This document shows, in pieces, positions 24,592 through 32,305 of a stretch of DNA of 64,000 nucleotides. Position 1 is the stretch's first letter. Every line of letters begins with the position of its first letter. Position numbers and translations under genes: made by a program. Under the pieces are notes generated by a model. That model saw only the letters and a program-made list of their open reading frames with translations, was not told where the DNA came from and made no database searches. Origin of the DNA: Porcincola sp945869225 (GTDB taxonomy: Bacteria; Bacillota; Clostridia; Lachnospirales; Lachnospiraceae); the NCBI RefSeq assembly GCF_052118625.1, contig NZ_JBQKGW010000004.1, forward strand, positions 62,001-126,000, given 5' to 3'.

Positions 24592-27498
24592 TTACCGAAG
24601 ATCTTTTGCTCTCAGGATGACCCTGTTCTGTTCGTCGTAGCGCTTTTTCGCAGACTGGATCCTGCGGAAGAACTTCTGTGAATTCCGGATTGCACGGCTC
24701 GTCAGCTCAACAACATTGGTGATCGATACCTGTTCGCCCGACTTGGCTGCTGCATCCAGCCTTGCCCTGAGCGCTTCCCTTGCGTCTTCCGAGAGCGTGC
24801 AGTCCTGGCTCTCCGCGTAAAGCTGACCGAAGTTCACCAGATCCTGGCTGCTGAACACCGGAATGTAGATCTGCGCCGTGAACTTCATCGTAAAGCGCGG
24901 ATGCCGCATCAGAAGGTCATGAATATACCGCTGTTCATCCTCCAGGATCATAATCATCCCGTCTGTCCGGAATTCCATCGCCGTCGTCAGCTGGTCGACA
25001 ATGCTGTCTTCCAGATCTCCGGCCTCTTCGACAATCAGAACCCCTCCCGCAATCTTTGCGATCGTTGCCGCAATGTCCTTGCGGTTCAGATCAGCCGCAT
25101 AAATCCGCGCCATCTTGACCGAATGCGTTCCCATGTCCTCCGCGACGGCCTTTGCGATGCCCGTCGCGATCGTCGTTTTTCCACAGCCATGGCCGCCCAG
25201 AATCAGGACATTGCCTGTGCGGGATGTCCGGTCTCCATTCCGGCTCTCTGCCTGCTCGATCGCTTTTGCGATCTGTTCCTCCAGATTTCCGATCCCGAGA
25301 AATCCCGAGAACAGCTCTCTCTGGTAAGGCTTCAGATAGGATCTGCCGGCTGCCACCTGCGGTTCTCTGACATCCGTCTGCGGAAGGACCTCGCGCATGG
25401 ACTGCTCAGAAGTCAGCCCGACAGCCTCTTCCTTTGAGACAGCATGCGGCTGCTCTTCCCGCTTGTCCGACATCCCGAGCGGATGACTGTCCACAGACGG
25501 CTGCACCTCCGGTGCCTGCCTTGATGACTCCGCGCGGGCTGCGGCTGCCTGCTCAAAAGGCTGAATCCCATTTTCCGGCTGCCCCTGCGATACCGGTGTT
25601 TTTCCTGCGACCTCTTCCTTGACCTGCGCTTCAGCCTCCGATGCAATTTGCTCCGCAACTCTCTCCCCGGCTGTCTGTGCCTTCAGTTCTCTCTGACGGA
25701 ACTGTTCGTGGAGCTTTGCGATTTCCGCTGTCGGAAGAACTCTCGTCTTCGCATCCAGGATATCCTCTACCGGCCTGGTCTTCCAGTCATCTGAGCCGAA
25801 AGATGCCGGCTGCGGTTTTTCTGTGACTGCTGATGCCTGCGCTGCTGCATCCGCCGGCTTCGGTTCTTCTGTGACTGCTGCCGCCTGCGCGGCCGCATCC
25901 GCCGGCTTCGGTTCTTCTGCGGCTGCTGACGGCTGCGCGGCCGTATCCGCCGGCTTCGGTTCTTCTGCGGCTGCTGACGGCTGCGCTGCCGCTTTCGCTG
26001 GCTGCTGCCCCGCTGTATCTGCGGACGGCTGTACTGCTTCCGCATCTTTTCCTGCCGCAGCACCGGGCCGGTTTTCAGACAGCGCACCATCTGCCTTCTG
26101 CGGCTGCATGGTGACGTGATCCATATCTTTTCCCTCCGAGACCGCTCTGCGGACGGCATCTCCCTTGTCCTCCATGGACAGAAGGATATCGTCGATCGTC
26201 AGCTTCGGTGCCTCTGCTTTCTTTTCATCCGCCTGATTGATCCCCAGGGACATTCCGAGCCCCCTGGATACAACAGCCTCCTCCTGATCCTCCTTCGACT
26301 CTTCGATCACACGGTCAAGCTGCTGCTCCTCCTCATCGACCACATCTCTGGGGCCGATGCCAGATATGATTTTCTTCATGCTCTCCGACAGATTCTGCTT
26401 CAGATTTTTCTCATCGTAATGTACGCCTTCATCGACCGGCCTCGACAGCTGGTCTGCTGCAGGCTGCACATCAGCACTTTCCGCAGAAAGTGTCTGCGGA
26501 GAGGCTGCCACCTCGGGCCGCATGGCGTTCTCTGCTTCCTGCTGCAGCACCTCCGCACGGTCCTCCTGTGCGGAAGCCGCTGTTTTCTGCGCCGCCGGCT
26601 GTTCACCTGGCTGAACGGATGGCTGCTCAGCTGACTGCCCGGCCGGCTGCATCTGCTGCGTTGTCCCTGCCGTTTTCTCTGCGGCGGGCTGACCGAGCGG
26701 CTGTTCTGCTTCCTTCCGGGCCGTCTCAGCCTCCGCCTGCTGCTTTGCCCGCGCTGCCCTCGAAATATCCTCCGCAAGTTCCGACTTGATCGCATCCTGC
26801 TGAATCGTTGCGCGCTCCGCCCTTGCCTGCTGCAGATAGGAAGCCTCGGACTCCTCGTCCTGGTCATCATCCTGGGCCACCTCATCAAAGCGGCTGTCGT
26901 AAATCTCCTGCTGCCTTGGGGTGAGCGGCGCGATCTTCTTCTTCAGCTCCAGCGCCTTGATGACATACTTGCCGCTCTGATACCAGAGCACCAGATCGTC
27001 GCAGGTGTTGATGCATTCCTGCGTTCTCCCGGCTTCCTTGTAGAGCTTCGCCAGCTCATAGGACCAGCGCTCGCTGTCCTTTTCCTGTGCCAGATATTCC
27101 TTCAGAATATTGATCTGCTCATCCAGTGACGAACCCCTGCCCCTGTAGATTTTGTACTTCAGGATGTACTTGTTATTGTCCCTCGGCGCCGCCTGAACAA
27201 ACTCGGAATAATACTCGATCGCCTCATCAAACTGTCCCAGAGCGATGGTACATTCCACCAGCCTGTACAGAACTGTCCGGCCGAGCGGACTCCTGCGGTA
27301 TGCCCTGAGCAGAAGATTCTTGCTCATGTCATAGCGGTTCACCGCCTCATAGACCTCACTGATCATCAGAAGTGTCTGGACATTCCGGACTCTCTTCCAA
27401 TCGATCGAATCCGCCACCTGCGCCGCAGAATTGTAGTCCTCAACGGCAATCAGCCGGTTGATCTCACTCAGTTTCTCCTGGTACTCTTTTTTATCCAC
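24592..27498 (-). CDS. Unrecognised TPR - disordered linker - AAA+ ATPase protein
   Basis: 968 residues; I do not know a named family with this layout. Start taken as GTG 27498, after GAGGTGA at about 5 bases; a TTG 39 bases upstream would overlap trkH. Residues about 3-190 are helical TPR-like pairs (EDYNSAAQVADSIDWKRV, GQFDEAIEYYSEFVQAAP, RTQECINTCDDLVLWY). About 200-720 is Gln/Ala/Glu/Pro-rich and probably disordered, with four 16-residue repeats. About 725-905 is an AAA+ domain: Walker A GGHGCGKT (768-775), Walker B GVLIVEEAGDL (819-829), and RHPRF arginines. The AAA part recalls the CbbX/SpoVK group, remodelling ATPases. It follows trkH by 19 bp, apparently in the same operon as the potassium system. 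No signal or membrane segment: cytoplasmic. Function unknown. Confidence 0.88.
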   Translation of the reverse strand: MDKKEYQEKLSEINRLIAVEDYNSAAQVADSIDWKRVRNVQTLLMISEVYEAVNRYDMSKNLLLRAYRRSPLGRTVLYRLVECTIALGQFDEAIEYYSEFVQAAPRDNNKYILKYKIYRGRGSSLDEQINILKEYLAQEKDSERWSYELAKLYKEAGRTQECINTCDDLVLWYQSGKYVIKALELKKKIAPLTPRQQEIYDSRFDEVAQDDDQDEESEASYLQQARAERATIQQDAIKSELAEDISRAARAKQQAEAETARKEAEQPLGQPAAEKTAGTTQQMQPAGQSAEQPSVQPGEQPAAQKTAASAQEDRAEVLQQEAENAMRPEVAASPQTLSAESADVQPAADQLSRPVDEGVHYDEKNLKQNLSESMKKIISGIGPRDVVDEEEQQLDRVIEESKEDQEEAVVSRGLGMSLGINQADEKKAEAPKLTIDDILLSMEDKGDAVRRAVSEGKDMDHVTMQPQKADGALSENRPGAAAGKDAEAVQPSADTAGQQPAKAAAQPSAAAEEPKPADTAAQPSAAAEEPKPADAAAQAAAVTEEPKPADAAAQASAVTEKPQPASFGSDDWKTRPVEDILDAKTRVLPTAEIAKLHEQFRQRELKAQTAGERVAEQIASEAEAQVKEEVAGKTPVSQGQPENGIQPFEQAAAARAESSRQAPEVQPSVDSHPLGMSDKREEQPHAVSKEEAVGLTSEQSMREVLPQTDVREPQVAAGRSYLKPYQRELFSGFLGIGNLEEQIAKAIEQAESRNGDRTSRTGNVLILGGHGCGKTTIATGIAKAVAEDMGTHSVKMARIYAADLNRKDIAATIAKIAGGVLIVEEAGDLEDSIVDQLTTAMEFRTDGMIMILEDEQRYIHDLLMRHPRFTMKFTAQIYIPVFSSQDLVNFGQLYAESQDCTLSEDAREALRARLDAAAKSGEQVSITNVVELTSRAIRNSQKFFRRIQSAKKRYDEQNRVILRAKDLR
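25804..25989 (-). repeat. Four tandem 48-bp repeats in the AAA+ protein linker
   Basis: Encodes four 16-residue units of type AAQPSAAAEEPKPADT (the last shortened to 14). DNA copies are closely similar, so expansion or contraction in frame is likely. Confidence 0.9.
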
Positions 27499-27517
27499 TT
27501 CTGTCACCTCACTGGCA

Positions 27518-29050
27518 TCAGCCCAGCTCCATTTCAAGGCTTCCGCTCATCATCAGATCGTTTTCCGCCTCCCGGCTTCTTCTGACATGCTTTCCTCTCA
27601 GAACAGCCCCCTCCACCCATGTATGGGGAGAAAGGAGAATCAGTACAGGAAGGATCTCCAGTCTTCCGGCAATCATATCAAAAATCAGCACACAGGTGGA
27701 AAATGCTCCATAGCCGCTGAAATTTGAAGCCGGTCCAACTCCTCCAAGCCCCGGGCCGATGTTGTTCAGTGTCGCCGCCACCGCGGAAAAATTCGTCTCA
27801 AGTCCGAAGTTGTCGACCGAAACCAGCAGAACCGAAAGCCCGAAAACCATGAAGTATGCTGTAATAAAGACATTGATTCCTCTCAATACAGCGTGATCCA
27901 GCACTTTTCCGTCATAACGGATCTTGCGGACATCATTCGGATGAATGACACTGTCCAGCTCCTTCATGATCGCCTTAAACACCACCTGAACACGGGACAC
28001 CTTGATGCCGCCTCCCGTGCTTCCGGCGCAGGCGCCGACAAACATCAGGAGAATCAGAATCCACTTGGAGAAGGCAGGCCAGATGTTAAAATCTGTGATT
28101 GCAAATCCGGTTGTTGTGATGATGGATCCGACCTGGAAGGCCGCATCCTTGATCGCCAGCCCGATGCTCGTATACGATCCCCGTATATTGACAGTAATCA
28201 GAGCAACAGCTGCACCGATGATTCCGTAGTAGGTCATCGCCTCCGATACCTTCGGCACCTCCCGGATCCTGCCCATCATGATCAGATAGAACACGCTGAA
28301 GTTCGTCCCGTACAGGATCATAAAAACCGTGATCACAACCTGCTGGAAGATCGTATATGTTGCACAGCCCGAATTCAGGACCGAGAACCCGCCTGTCCCG
28401 GCTGTCCCGAAGGTAATGCAGAGCGCGTCAAACAGCGGCATCCGCCCGAGCACCAGGATCAGAAGCTGCAGGACTGTCAGGAAGATGTACATCTTGTAAA
28501 GAAGGCCGGCCGTCTGGCTTGCCTTCGGCACCATCTTCTTGACGCTCGGTCCCGGGCTCTCCGCCTTCATCAGGTACATCGCACTTCCCCCGGATGCCAG
28601 TGGAATGATGGCCATGACAAAAACCAGAATGCCCATTCCCCCCACCCAGTGCGTGAAGGAACGCCAGAACAGCAGCCAGTGCGGAAGTGCCTCGACATCT
28701 GACAGGATGGAGGCTCCGGTTGTCGTAAAGCCGGATGCCGTCTCGAACACAGCGTCAAACATATCCGGAATATAGCCGGACAGCTTGAACGGAAGTGCCC
28801 CGAAGATGCTGTACAGAAACCAGATCAGCGCGCAGATGACAGCCCCCTCCCGCGCATAAATCCTGTGGTGACGCGGTCTTGAAACGGCTCTCAGGAAGAG
28901 CCCCGCCGCCGTCACAATCCCCATCGAGACAAACAGCCAGATCACGCTGGTCTCCCGGTAGATCGCCGCCACGATGATGGATGGTGCCATAAAACCGGCC
29001 TCAAAGATCAGCATCCACCCCAGAATCCGGAACATCATTGCATAATTCAT
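27518..29050 (-). CDS. trkH: TrkH/KtrB-family potassium transporter membrane subunit
   Basis: 510 residues, four membrane-pore-membrane repeats. Pore-loop filters are visible: SGFTTTGASI, GTAGTGGFSV, ITTTGFAITD and LNNIGPGLGG, each with the conserved glycine. TrkH takes up K+ and is gated by the TrkA ring. ATG 29050 lies 6 bases past the trkA stop with only a weak ribosome site, so translation probably depends on coupling to trkA. The C-terminal tail (RGKHVRRSREAENDLMMSG) is longer than usual. Confidence 0.95.
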   Translation of the reverse strand: MNYAMMFRILGWMLIFEAGFMAPSIIVAAIYRETSVIWLFVSMGIVTAAGLFLRAVSRPRHHRIYAREGAVICALIWFLYSIFGALPFKLSGYIPDMFDAVFETASGFTTTGASILSDVEALPHWLLFWRSFTHWVGGMGILVFVMAIIPLASGGSAMYLMKAESPGPSVKKMVPKASQTAGLLYKMYIFLTVLQLLILVLGRMPLFDALCITFGTAGTGGFSVLNSGCATYTIFQQVVITVFMILYGTNFSVFYLIMMGRIREVPKVSEAMTYYGIIGAAVALITVNIRGSYTSIGLAIKDAAFQVGSIITTTGFAITDFNIWPAFSKWILILLMFVGACAGSTGGGIKVSRVQVVFKAIMKELDSVIHPNDVRKIRYDGKVLDHAVLRGINVFITAYFMVFGLSVLLVSVDNFGLETNFSAVAATLNNIGPGLGGVGPASNFSGYGAFSTCVLIFDMIAGRLEILPVLILLSPHTWVEGAVLRGKHVRRSREAENDLMMSGSLEMELG

Positions 29051-29056
29051 GAGATA

Positions 29057-30415
29057 TCACTTTTCAAAAATATCATCGATATCACTGACCCCCTTGAGGG
29101 ATGTGATGACCACTGCCGTATCTCCCACCTCGATCCGGTCATCTCCTCTCGGAAGGATAACCTTCCCCTTTCTGGAGATACAGGCAACCAGCACCCCCTT
29201 CCGGAACTTCATATCCCTGAGCAGGATACTCTTGTGGGCAAATGAATCCTTGATCAGAAACTCCAGCGCCTCTGCCTGGTCATCCATCATCCGGTGAAGC
29301 GTCTCGATGTTGCTTCCGAAGGAATTCTGCATCGCCCGGACATAGGTCACAATGTGCTCCGCCGTTATGTTCTTCGGCGCAATCATCGTGTCCAAATCCA
29401 GCTGATCGAACACCTCCGCAAATGCACTTCTGTCGACCTTCGTGACAATTTTCCGAATGCCCATCGACCGCGCGAACAGCGAGAGGATGACATTCTCTTC
29501 ATCAATTCCGGTCAGCGCGACAAAGCCCTCCGTCCGGGTGATTCCCTCCTCGACCAGAAGCTCCTTGTCAGAAGCGTCGCCGTGAATGATGATCGCCTTT
29601 GGAAGAAGATCCGCAAGCTGCTCGCAGCGCGCAAGCTCCTTCTCTATGATCTTGACCTGAATCCCGGAACGGATCAGAATCCGGGCCAGATAATACGCGA
29701 TATCCCCTCCCCCGGCGATCATCACATTTCTGACCGCATGGGTATTGAGTCCGATTCTTCGGAAGAACTCGGTCTGCTCATCTCCGGGGGCTACAATCGA
29801 GATAACATCCCCCGATCTCAGCACCGTATTCCCCTGCGGGATAACCATCTCGTTGTCACGCTCCCGCGTGCATACGAGCACATGGCACTTGAGCCGTTCA
29901 TGAAGCTCGTTCAGGTTCATTCCATCCAGCACAGAATCCTTCGGAATCCGGAAATGAAGCAGCTCTGCCTTTCCTTTTGCAAAGGTGTTGATCTCAATCG
30001 CGCTCGGGAACTTCAGAACCCGCGCCACCTCCTGTGCGGAGGCGAATTCCTGATTGATGACCAGCGCCAGGCCCAGCTCTTCTTTCAGGAACCCGGCCTC
30101 CTGGTTATACTCCGGGTTCTGAACCCTTGCGATGGTCTGGCAATGGCCTGCTTTTCGAGCAATCAGGCAGACAAGCAGATTCACCTCGTCCACGCCTGTC
30201 ACCGCGATCACCAGATCGGCCTGTACAATCCCCGCTTCCTGCAGAACCTGGTAGCTTGCCCCATTGCCTGAAAAACCCATGACATCAAAACGATCGCAGA
30301 TCTGATTCACGACAGAATCGCTCTTGTCCACGACTGTGACATCATGCCCTTCCCGGCACAGATCGGCACAGAGCTTCGCTCCGACCTTCCCGCACCCTAC
30401 AACTATGATATTCAT
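29057..30415 (-). CDS. trkA: Trk potassium system NAD-binding regulatory subunit TrkA
   Basis: 452 residues: two RCK_N Rossmann domains (GCGKVGAKLCADL at 8-20 and GGGDIAYYLARIL at about 237-249) each followed by an RCK_C domain (about 135-220 and 365-450). It binds NAD(H)/ATP on the cytoplasmic face and gates TrkH. RCK_C domains in Gram-positives often bind c-di-AMP, which would link it to GdpP (inference). First gene of trkA-trkH-AAA. Confidence 0.95.
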   Translation of the reverse strand: MNIIVVGCGKVGAKLCADLCREGHDVTVVDKSDSVVNQICDRFDVMGFSGNGASYQVLQEAGIVQADLVIAVTGVDEVNLLVCLIARKAGHCQTIARVQNPEYNQEAGFLKEELGLALVINQEFASAQEVARVLKFPSAIEINTFAKGKAELLHFRIPKDSVLDGMNLNELHERLKCHVLVCTRERDNEMVIPQGNTVLRSGDVISIVAPGDEQTEFFRRIGLNTHAVRNVMIAGGGDIAYYLARILIRSGIQVKIIEKELARCEQLADLLPKAIIIHGDASDKELLVEEGITRTEGFVALTGIDEENVILSLFARSMGIRKIVTKVDRSAFAEVFDQLDLDTMIAPKNITAEHIVTYVRAMQNSFGSNIETLHRMMDDQAEALEFLIKDSFAHKSILLRDMKFRKGVLVACISRKGKVILPRGDDRIEVGDTAVVITSLKGVSDIDDIFEK

Positions 30416-30425
30416 ATCGTCCGCT

Positions 30426-30443
30426 GGAATCTGTTCAGATTCC
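30426..30443 (-). other. Hairpin in the trkA leader next to the start codon
   Basis: GGAATCT/AGATTCC, 7 bp with a 4-base loop, ends 11 bases before the trkA ATG, where a ribosome site would be expected. No c-di-AMP (ydaO) riboswitch features were recognised in the roughly 140-base leader. Confidence 0.4.
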
Positions 30444-30562
30444 GATTTTCCTGTTGCGCCTCAGTAGTTCGTCCGTCTTTCTGTATCCTGCCCTGAAGCC
30501 CGATGCAGGCTGTCTGCAGGTGCCGTCCCGGCCGCCTGTACAGAAGACAAAAATGCACAGTA

Positions 30563-30591
30563 ACTATACCACGATTGTCGATGAGTGGCAA
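30563..30591 (-). promoter_or_regulatory. Promoter of the trkA-trkH-AAA operon
   Basis: On the minus strand: -35 TTGCCA (30586-30591), 17-bp spacer, -10 TATAGT (30563-30568). Confidence 0.8.
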
Positions 30592-30628
30592 TCTCAGGGA
30601 AACAGTGTGAACGGACGGTGCGTCCAGG

Positions 30629-30657
30629 TTGTATGTCCTGAATGCTGATGATAGACT
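30629..30657 (+). promoter_or_regulatory. Weak candidate promoter of the pyridoxine kinase-like gene
   Basis: TTGTAT (30629-30634), 17-bp spacer, TAGACT (30652-30657), 24 bp before the start codon. Poor hexamers, correct spacing. Confidence 0.35.
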
Positions 30658-30681
30658 AACGGCAGAAGGAGGATATGAACG

Positions 30682-31611
30682 ATGCATTATCCAGATCAGC
30701 CGGATCAGAGAAGCGGGGCAGAAGGTCAGGGCCATACGAAACCGGAGACCCCCTCCGGCAAACGGCTTCTGACGATACAGGACATCTCCTGTATCGGGAA
30801 ATGCTCCCTGACCATTGCGCTCCCGGTCATCTCGTCGCTGGGTATCGAGACGGCCGTTCTTCCGACCGCACTGCTCTCCACCCATACCCTGTTTGACGGC
30901 TTCACCTTTCTGGACCTGACGGACCAGATGGCTCCCATCACCGATCAATGGAAAAGACTGGGATTCACATTTGACACCATCTATTCCGGATATCTGGGAT
31001 CTGTGAAACAGATGGAGATTGTCCAGGATATCATCCGGAAATTCCAGGGTTCTCAGAGTCCGCTCGTCATCATCGACCCTGTCATGGCGGATTACGGAAA
31101 GCTCTATACCGGTTTTGACGAAGCCTTTGCAAAACAGTACGCCGCCTTCTGCGGCTGTGCGGACATCATCCTGCCCAACCTGACAGAGGCACACTACCTG
31201 ACAGGTCTTCCCTACCTCGAAAGATATGGGGAGAATTATATTCTCGACCTGCTGAAGGCGTTATGCGCGCTTGGCCCGGAGTGGGCTGTGCTGACCGGTG
31301 TCTCCCTCAGGGAAGGCCGGACGGGTGCCATGGCAAAAAACAGCAGAACCGGGGAGGTTGTCTCCTGTTTTACAGACCGTATTCCGGGGAATTATCATGG
31401 CACGGGAGATCTGTTCGCCTCCGTCGTCGCCGGCGCCCTGACCAGGGGCTTTCCGCTGAAGAAAGCCCTGCGGCTCGCGGTCGACTACGTCCGGGAAACA
31501 ATCCGTGTAACACAGGCGTCCGGCAAACCGGACAGCTATGGAGTCGAATTCGAGGCAACGCTCCCGATGCTGATCCGGCAGGCAGAACAGCTCTCTTCTT
31601 CGCCGCTGTGA
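30682..31611 (+). CDS. Pyridoxamine/pyridoxal kinase-like protein (ribokinase fold)
   Basis: 309 residues from ATG 30682, preceded by GAAGGAGG. After a 25-residue polar N-terminus come LLTIQDISCIGKCSLTIALP, GIETAVLPTALLSTHT, YSGYLGSVKQMEIV, VIIDPVMADYGKLYTGFD, LPNLTEAHYLTG and the catalytic YHGTGDLFASVVAGAL with the base aspartate in GTGD. These are PdxK/PdxY-type features; the enzyme would phosphorylate vitamin B6 vitamers with ATP in salvage. Divergent from trkA; single gene. Confidence 0.9.
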   Translation: MHYPDQPDQRSGAEGQGHTKPETPSGKRLLTIQDISCIGKCSLTIALPVISSLGIETAVLPTALLSTHTLFDGFTFLDLTDQMAPITDQWKRLGFTFDTIYSGYLGSVKQMEIVQDIIRKFQGSQSPLVIIDPVMADYGKLYTGFDEAFAKQYAAFCGCADIILPNLTEAHYLTGLPYLERYGENYILDLLKALCALGPEWAVLTGVSLREGRTGAMAKNSRTGEVVSCFTDRIPGNYHGTGDLFASVVAGALTRGFPLKKALRLAVDYVRETIRVTQASGKPDSYGVEFEATLPMLIRQAEQLSSSPL

Positions 31612-31626
31612 ATACCAGGACACCAG

Positions 31627-31658
31627 AAAAGGAGCCGGTGACTCATCTCACCGGCTCC
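31627..31658 (-). terminator. Terminator of the cryptic minus-strand unit (and possibly of the kinase gene)
   Basis: GGAGCCGGTGA (31631-31641) pairs with TCACCGGCTCC (31648-31658), 11 bp. On the minus strand TTTT follows; on the plus strand there is no T run, although it lies just after the kinase stop. Confidence 0.65.
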
Positions 31659-31773
31659 GGAACGATTGACTTGAACGATCTACACTTCTAGTAGCTATTC
31701 AGTTGTGAACTTTCTCACCTATGAATCGGAGGATTCTTCCCTGCTCTTCTATGACTCAAGATGCTGTGCTCTA

Positions 31774-31971
31774 CAGCACCATCGCATAAAATAAATAATT
31801 GATATCGATCTTCGTTCCCTTTCTCGTCAGGAACGGATTCTGAAAATCATCTTCCCAACTTTCTACTGCAAGAATTCTTAACGATAGAATCTTTTTCCGG
31901 CAGCTTGCTTTCAATATAACAAGTGAAAGGCGCTTCTGTCGGTTCTCTACTTTTCTTCTCCGATTCTCGCT
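31774..31971 (-). pseudogene. Possible decayed coding remnant, unrecognised
   Basis: A stop-free minus-strand stretch of 66 codons without an ATG; its last part reads ILAVESWEDDFQNPFLTRKG and then IDINYLFYAMVL, which looks like real protein. In the next frame the upstream sequence reads TCYIESKLPEKDSIVK and joins it smoothly if one base is shifted. This suggests a small gene broken by frameshifts. The family was not recognised; the reading is by eye and tentative. Confidence 0.35.
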
Positions 31972-31999
31972 CTATACTGCGATTCCAGAAAACCGATCA

Positions 32000-32083
32000 T
32001 CAGAAATCTTTTTCGCAGGGACCTGTCACTCTGCCTCTGTTATATTGAACTGAACTGTACGGTGTTCCACTGTCGATTTCCAT
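32000..32083 (-). CDS. Possible 27-residue peptide, first frame of the cryptic unit
   Basis: ATG 32083 follows AAAGGAGG at 9 bases, a strong ribosome site. The frame reads MEIDSGTPYSSVQYN and stops after 27 codons; its TGA overlaps the ATG of a second 17-codon frame (31947-32000). Either a true small peptide or the intact start of the broken gene. Confidence 0.35.
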   Translation of the reverse strand: MEIDSGTPYSSVQYNRGRVTGPCEKDF

Positions 32084-32150
32084 CGGTCCAGCCCTCCTTT
32101 CTGCGATCAGATCCATCGGCTATTGCAACCGGTGTTCTTTGTGTAACTAC

Positions 32151-32179
32151 ATACTAGCAAAGGTCCTCCTGATTGTCAA
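32151..32179 (-). promoter_or_regulatory. Strong promoter of the cryptic minus-strand unit
   Basis: On the minus strand: -35 TTGACA (32174-32179), 17-bp spacer, -10 TAGTAT (32151-32156), about 70 bp before ATG 32083. It points away from the hydratase gene into the 694-base gap 31612-32305, which holds no other recognised gene. Confidence 0.7.
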
Positions 32180-32305
32180 TACGATTCGGTTATATTTTTA
32201 TTATTTTTGTATTATGTCCGTCTTGATCTATTATTGTGTATATAATTTATACAATCCAGACAGTTCAACCAGGCCCATCCTGCTCAGCGCACGGCGGGAC
32301 GCTGC

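Noticed and set aside
27499..27537. TTG start giving 13 more residues on the AAA+ protein
   Set aside because: It would overlap the trkH stop and has no ribosome site, while GTG 27498 has GAGGTGA at proper distance.
30416..30560. c-di-AMP (ydaO) riboswitch before trkA
   Set aside because: A long leader before a potassium gene made it likely, but no conserved ydaO sequence was recognised; only one short hairpin is seen.
30412..31194. 260-codon open frame on the minus strand
   Set aside because: Antisense to the well-supported pyridoxine kinase-like gene; no domain features and no ribosome site.
31658..31690. tRNA or tmRNA 3' end on the minus strand
   Set aside because: GATCG-TTCAAGT-CAATC looks like a T arm, but no acceptor partner, D arm, anticodon arm or tag frame is present.
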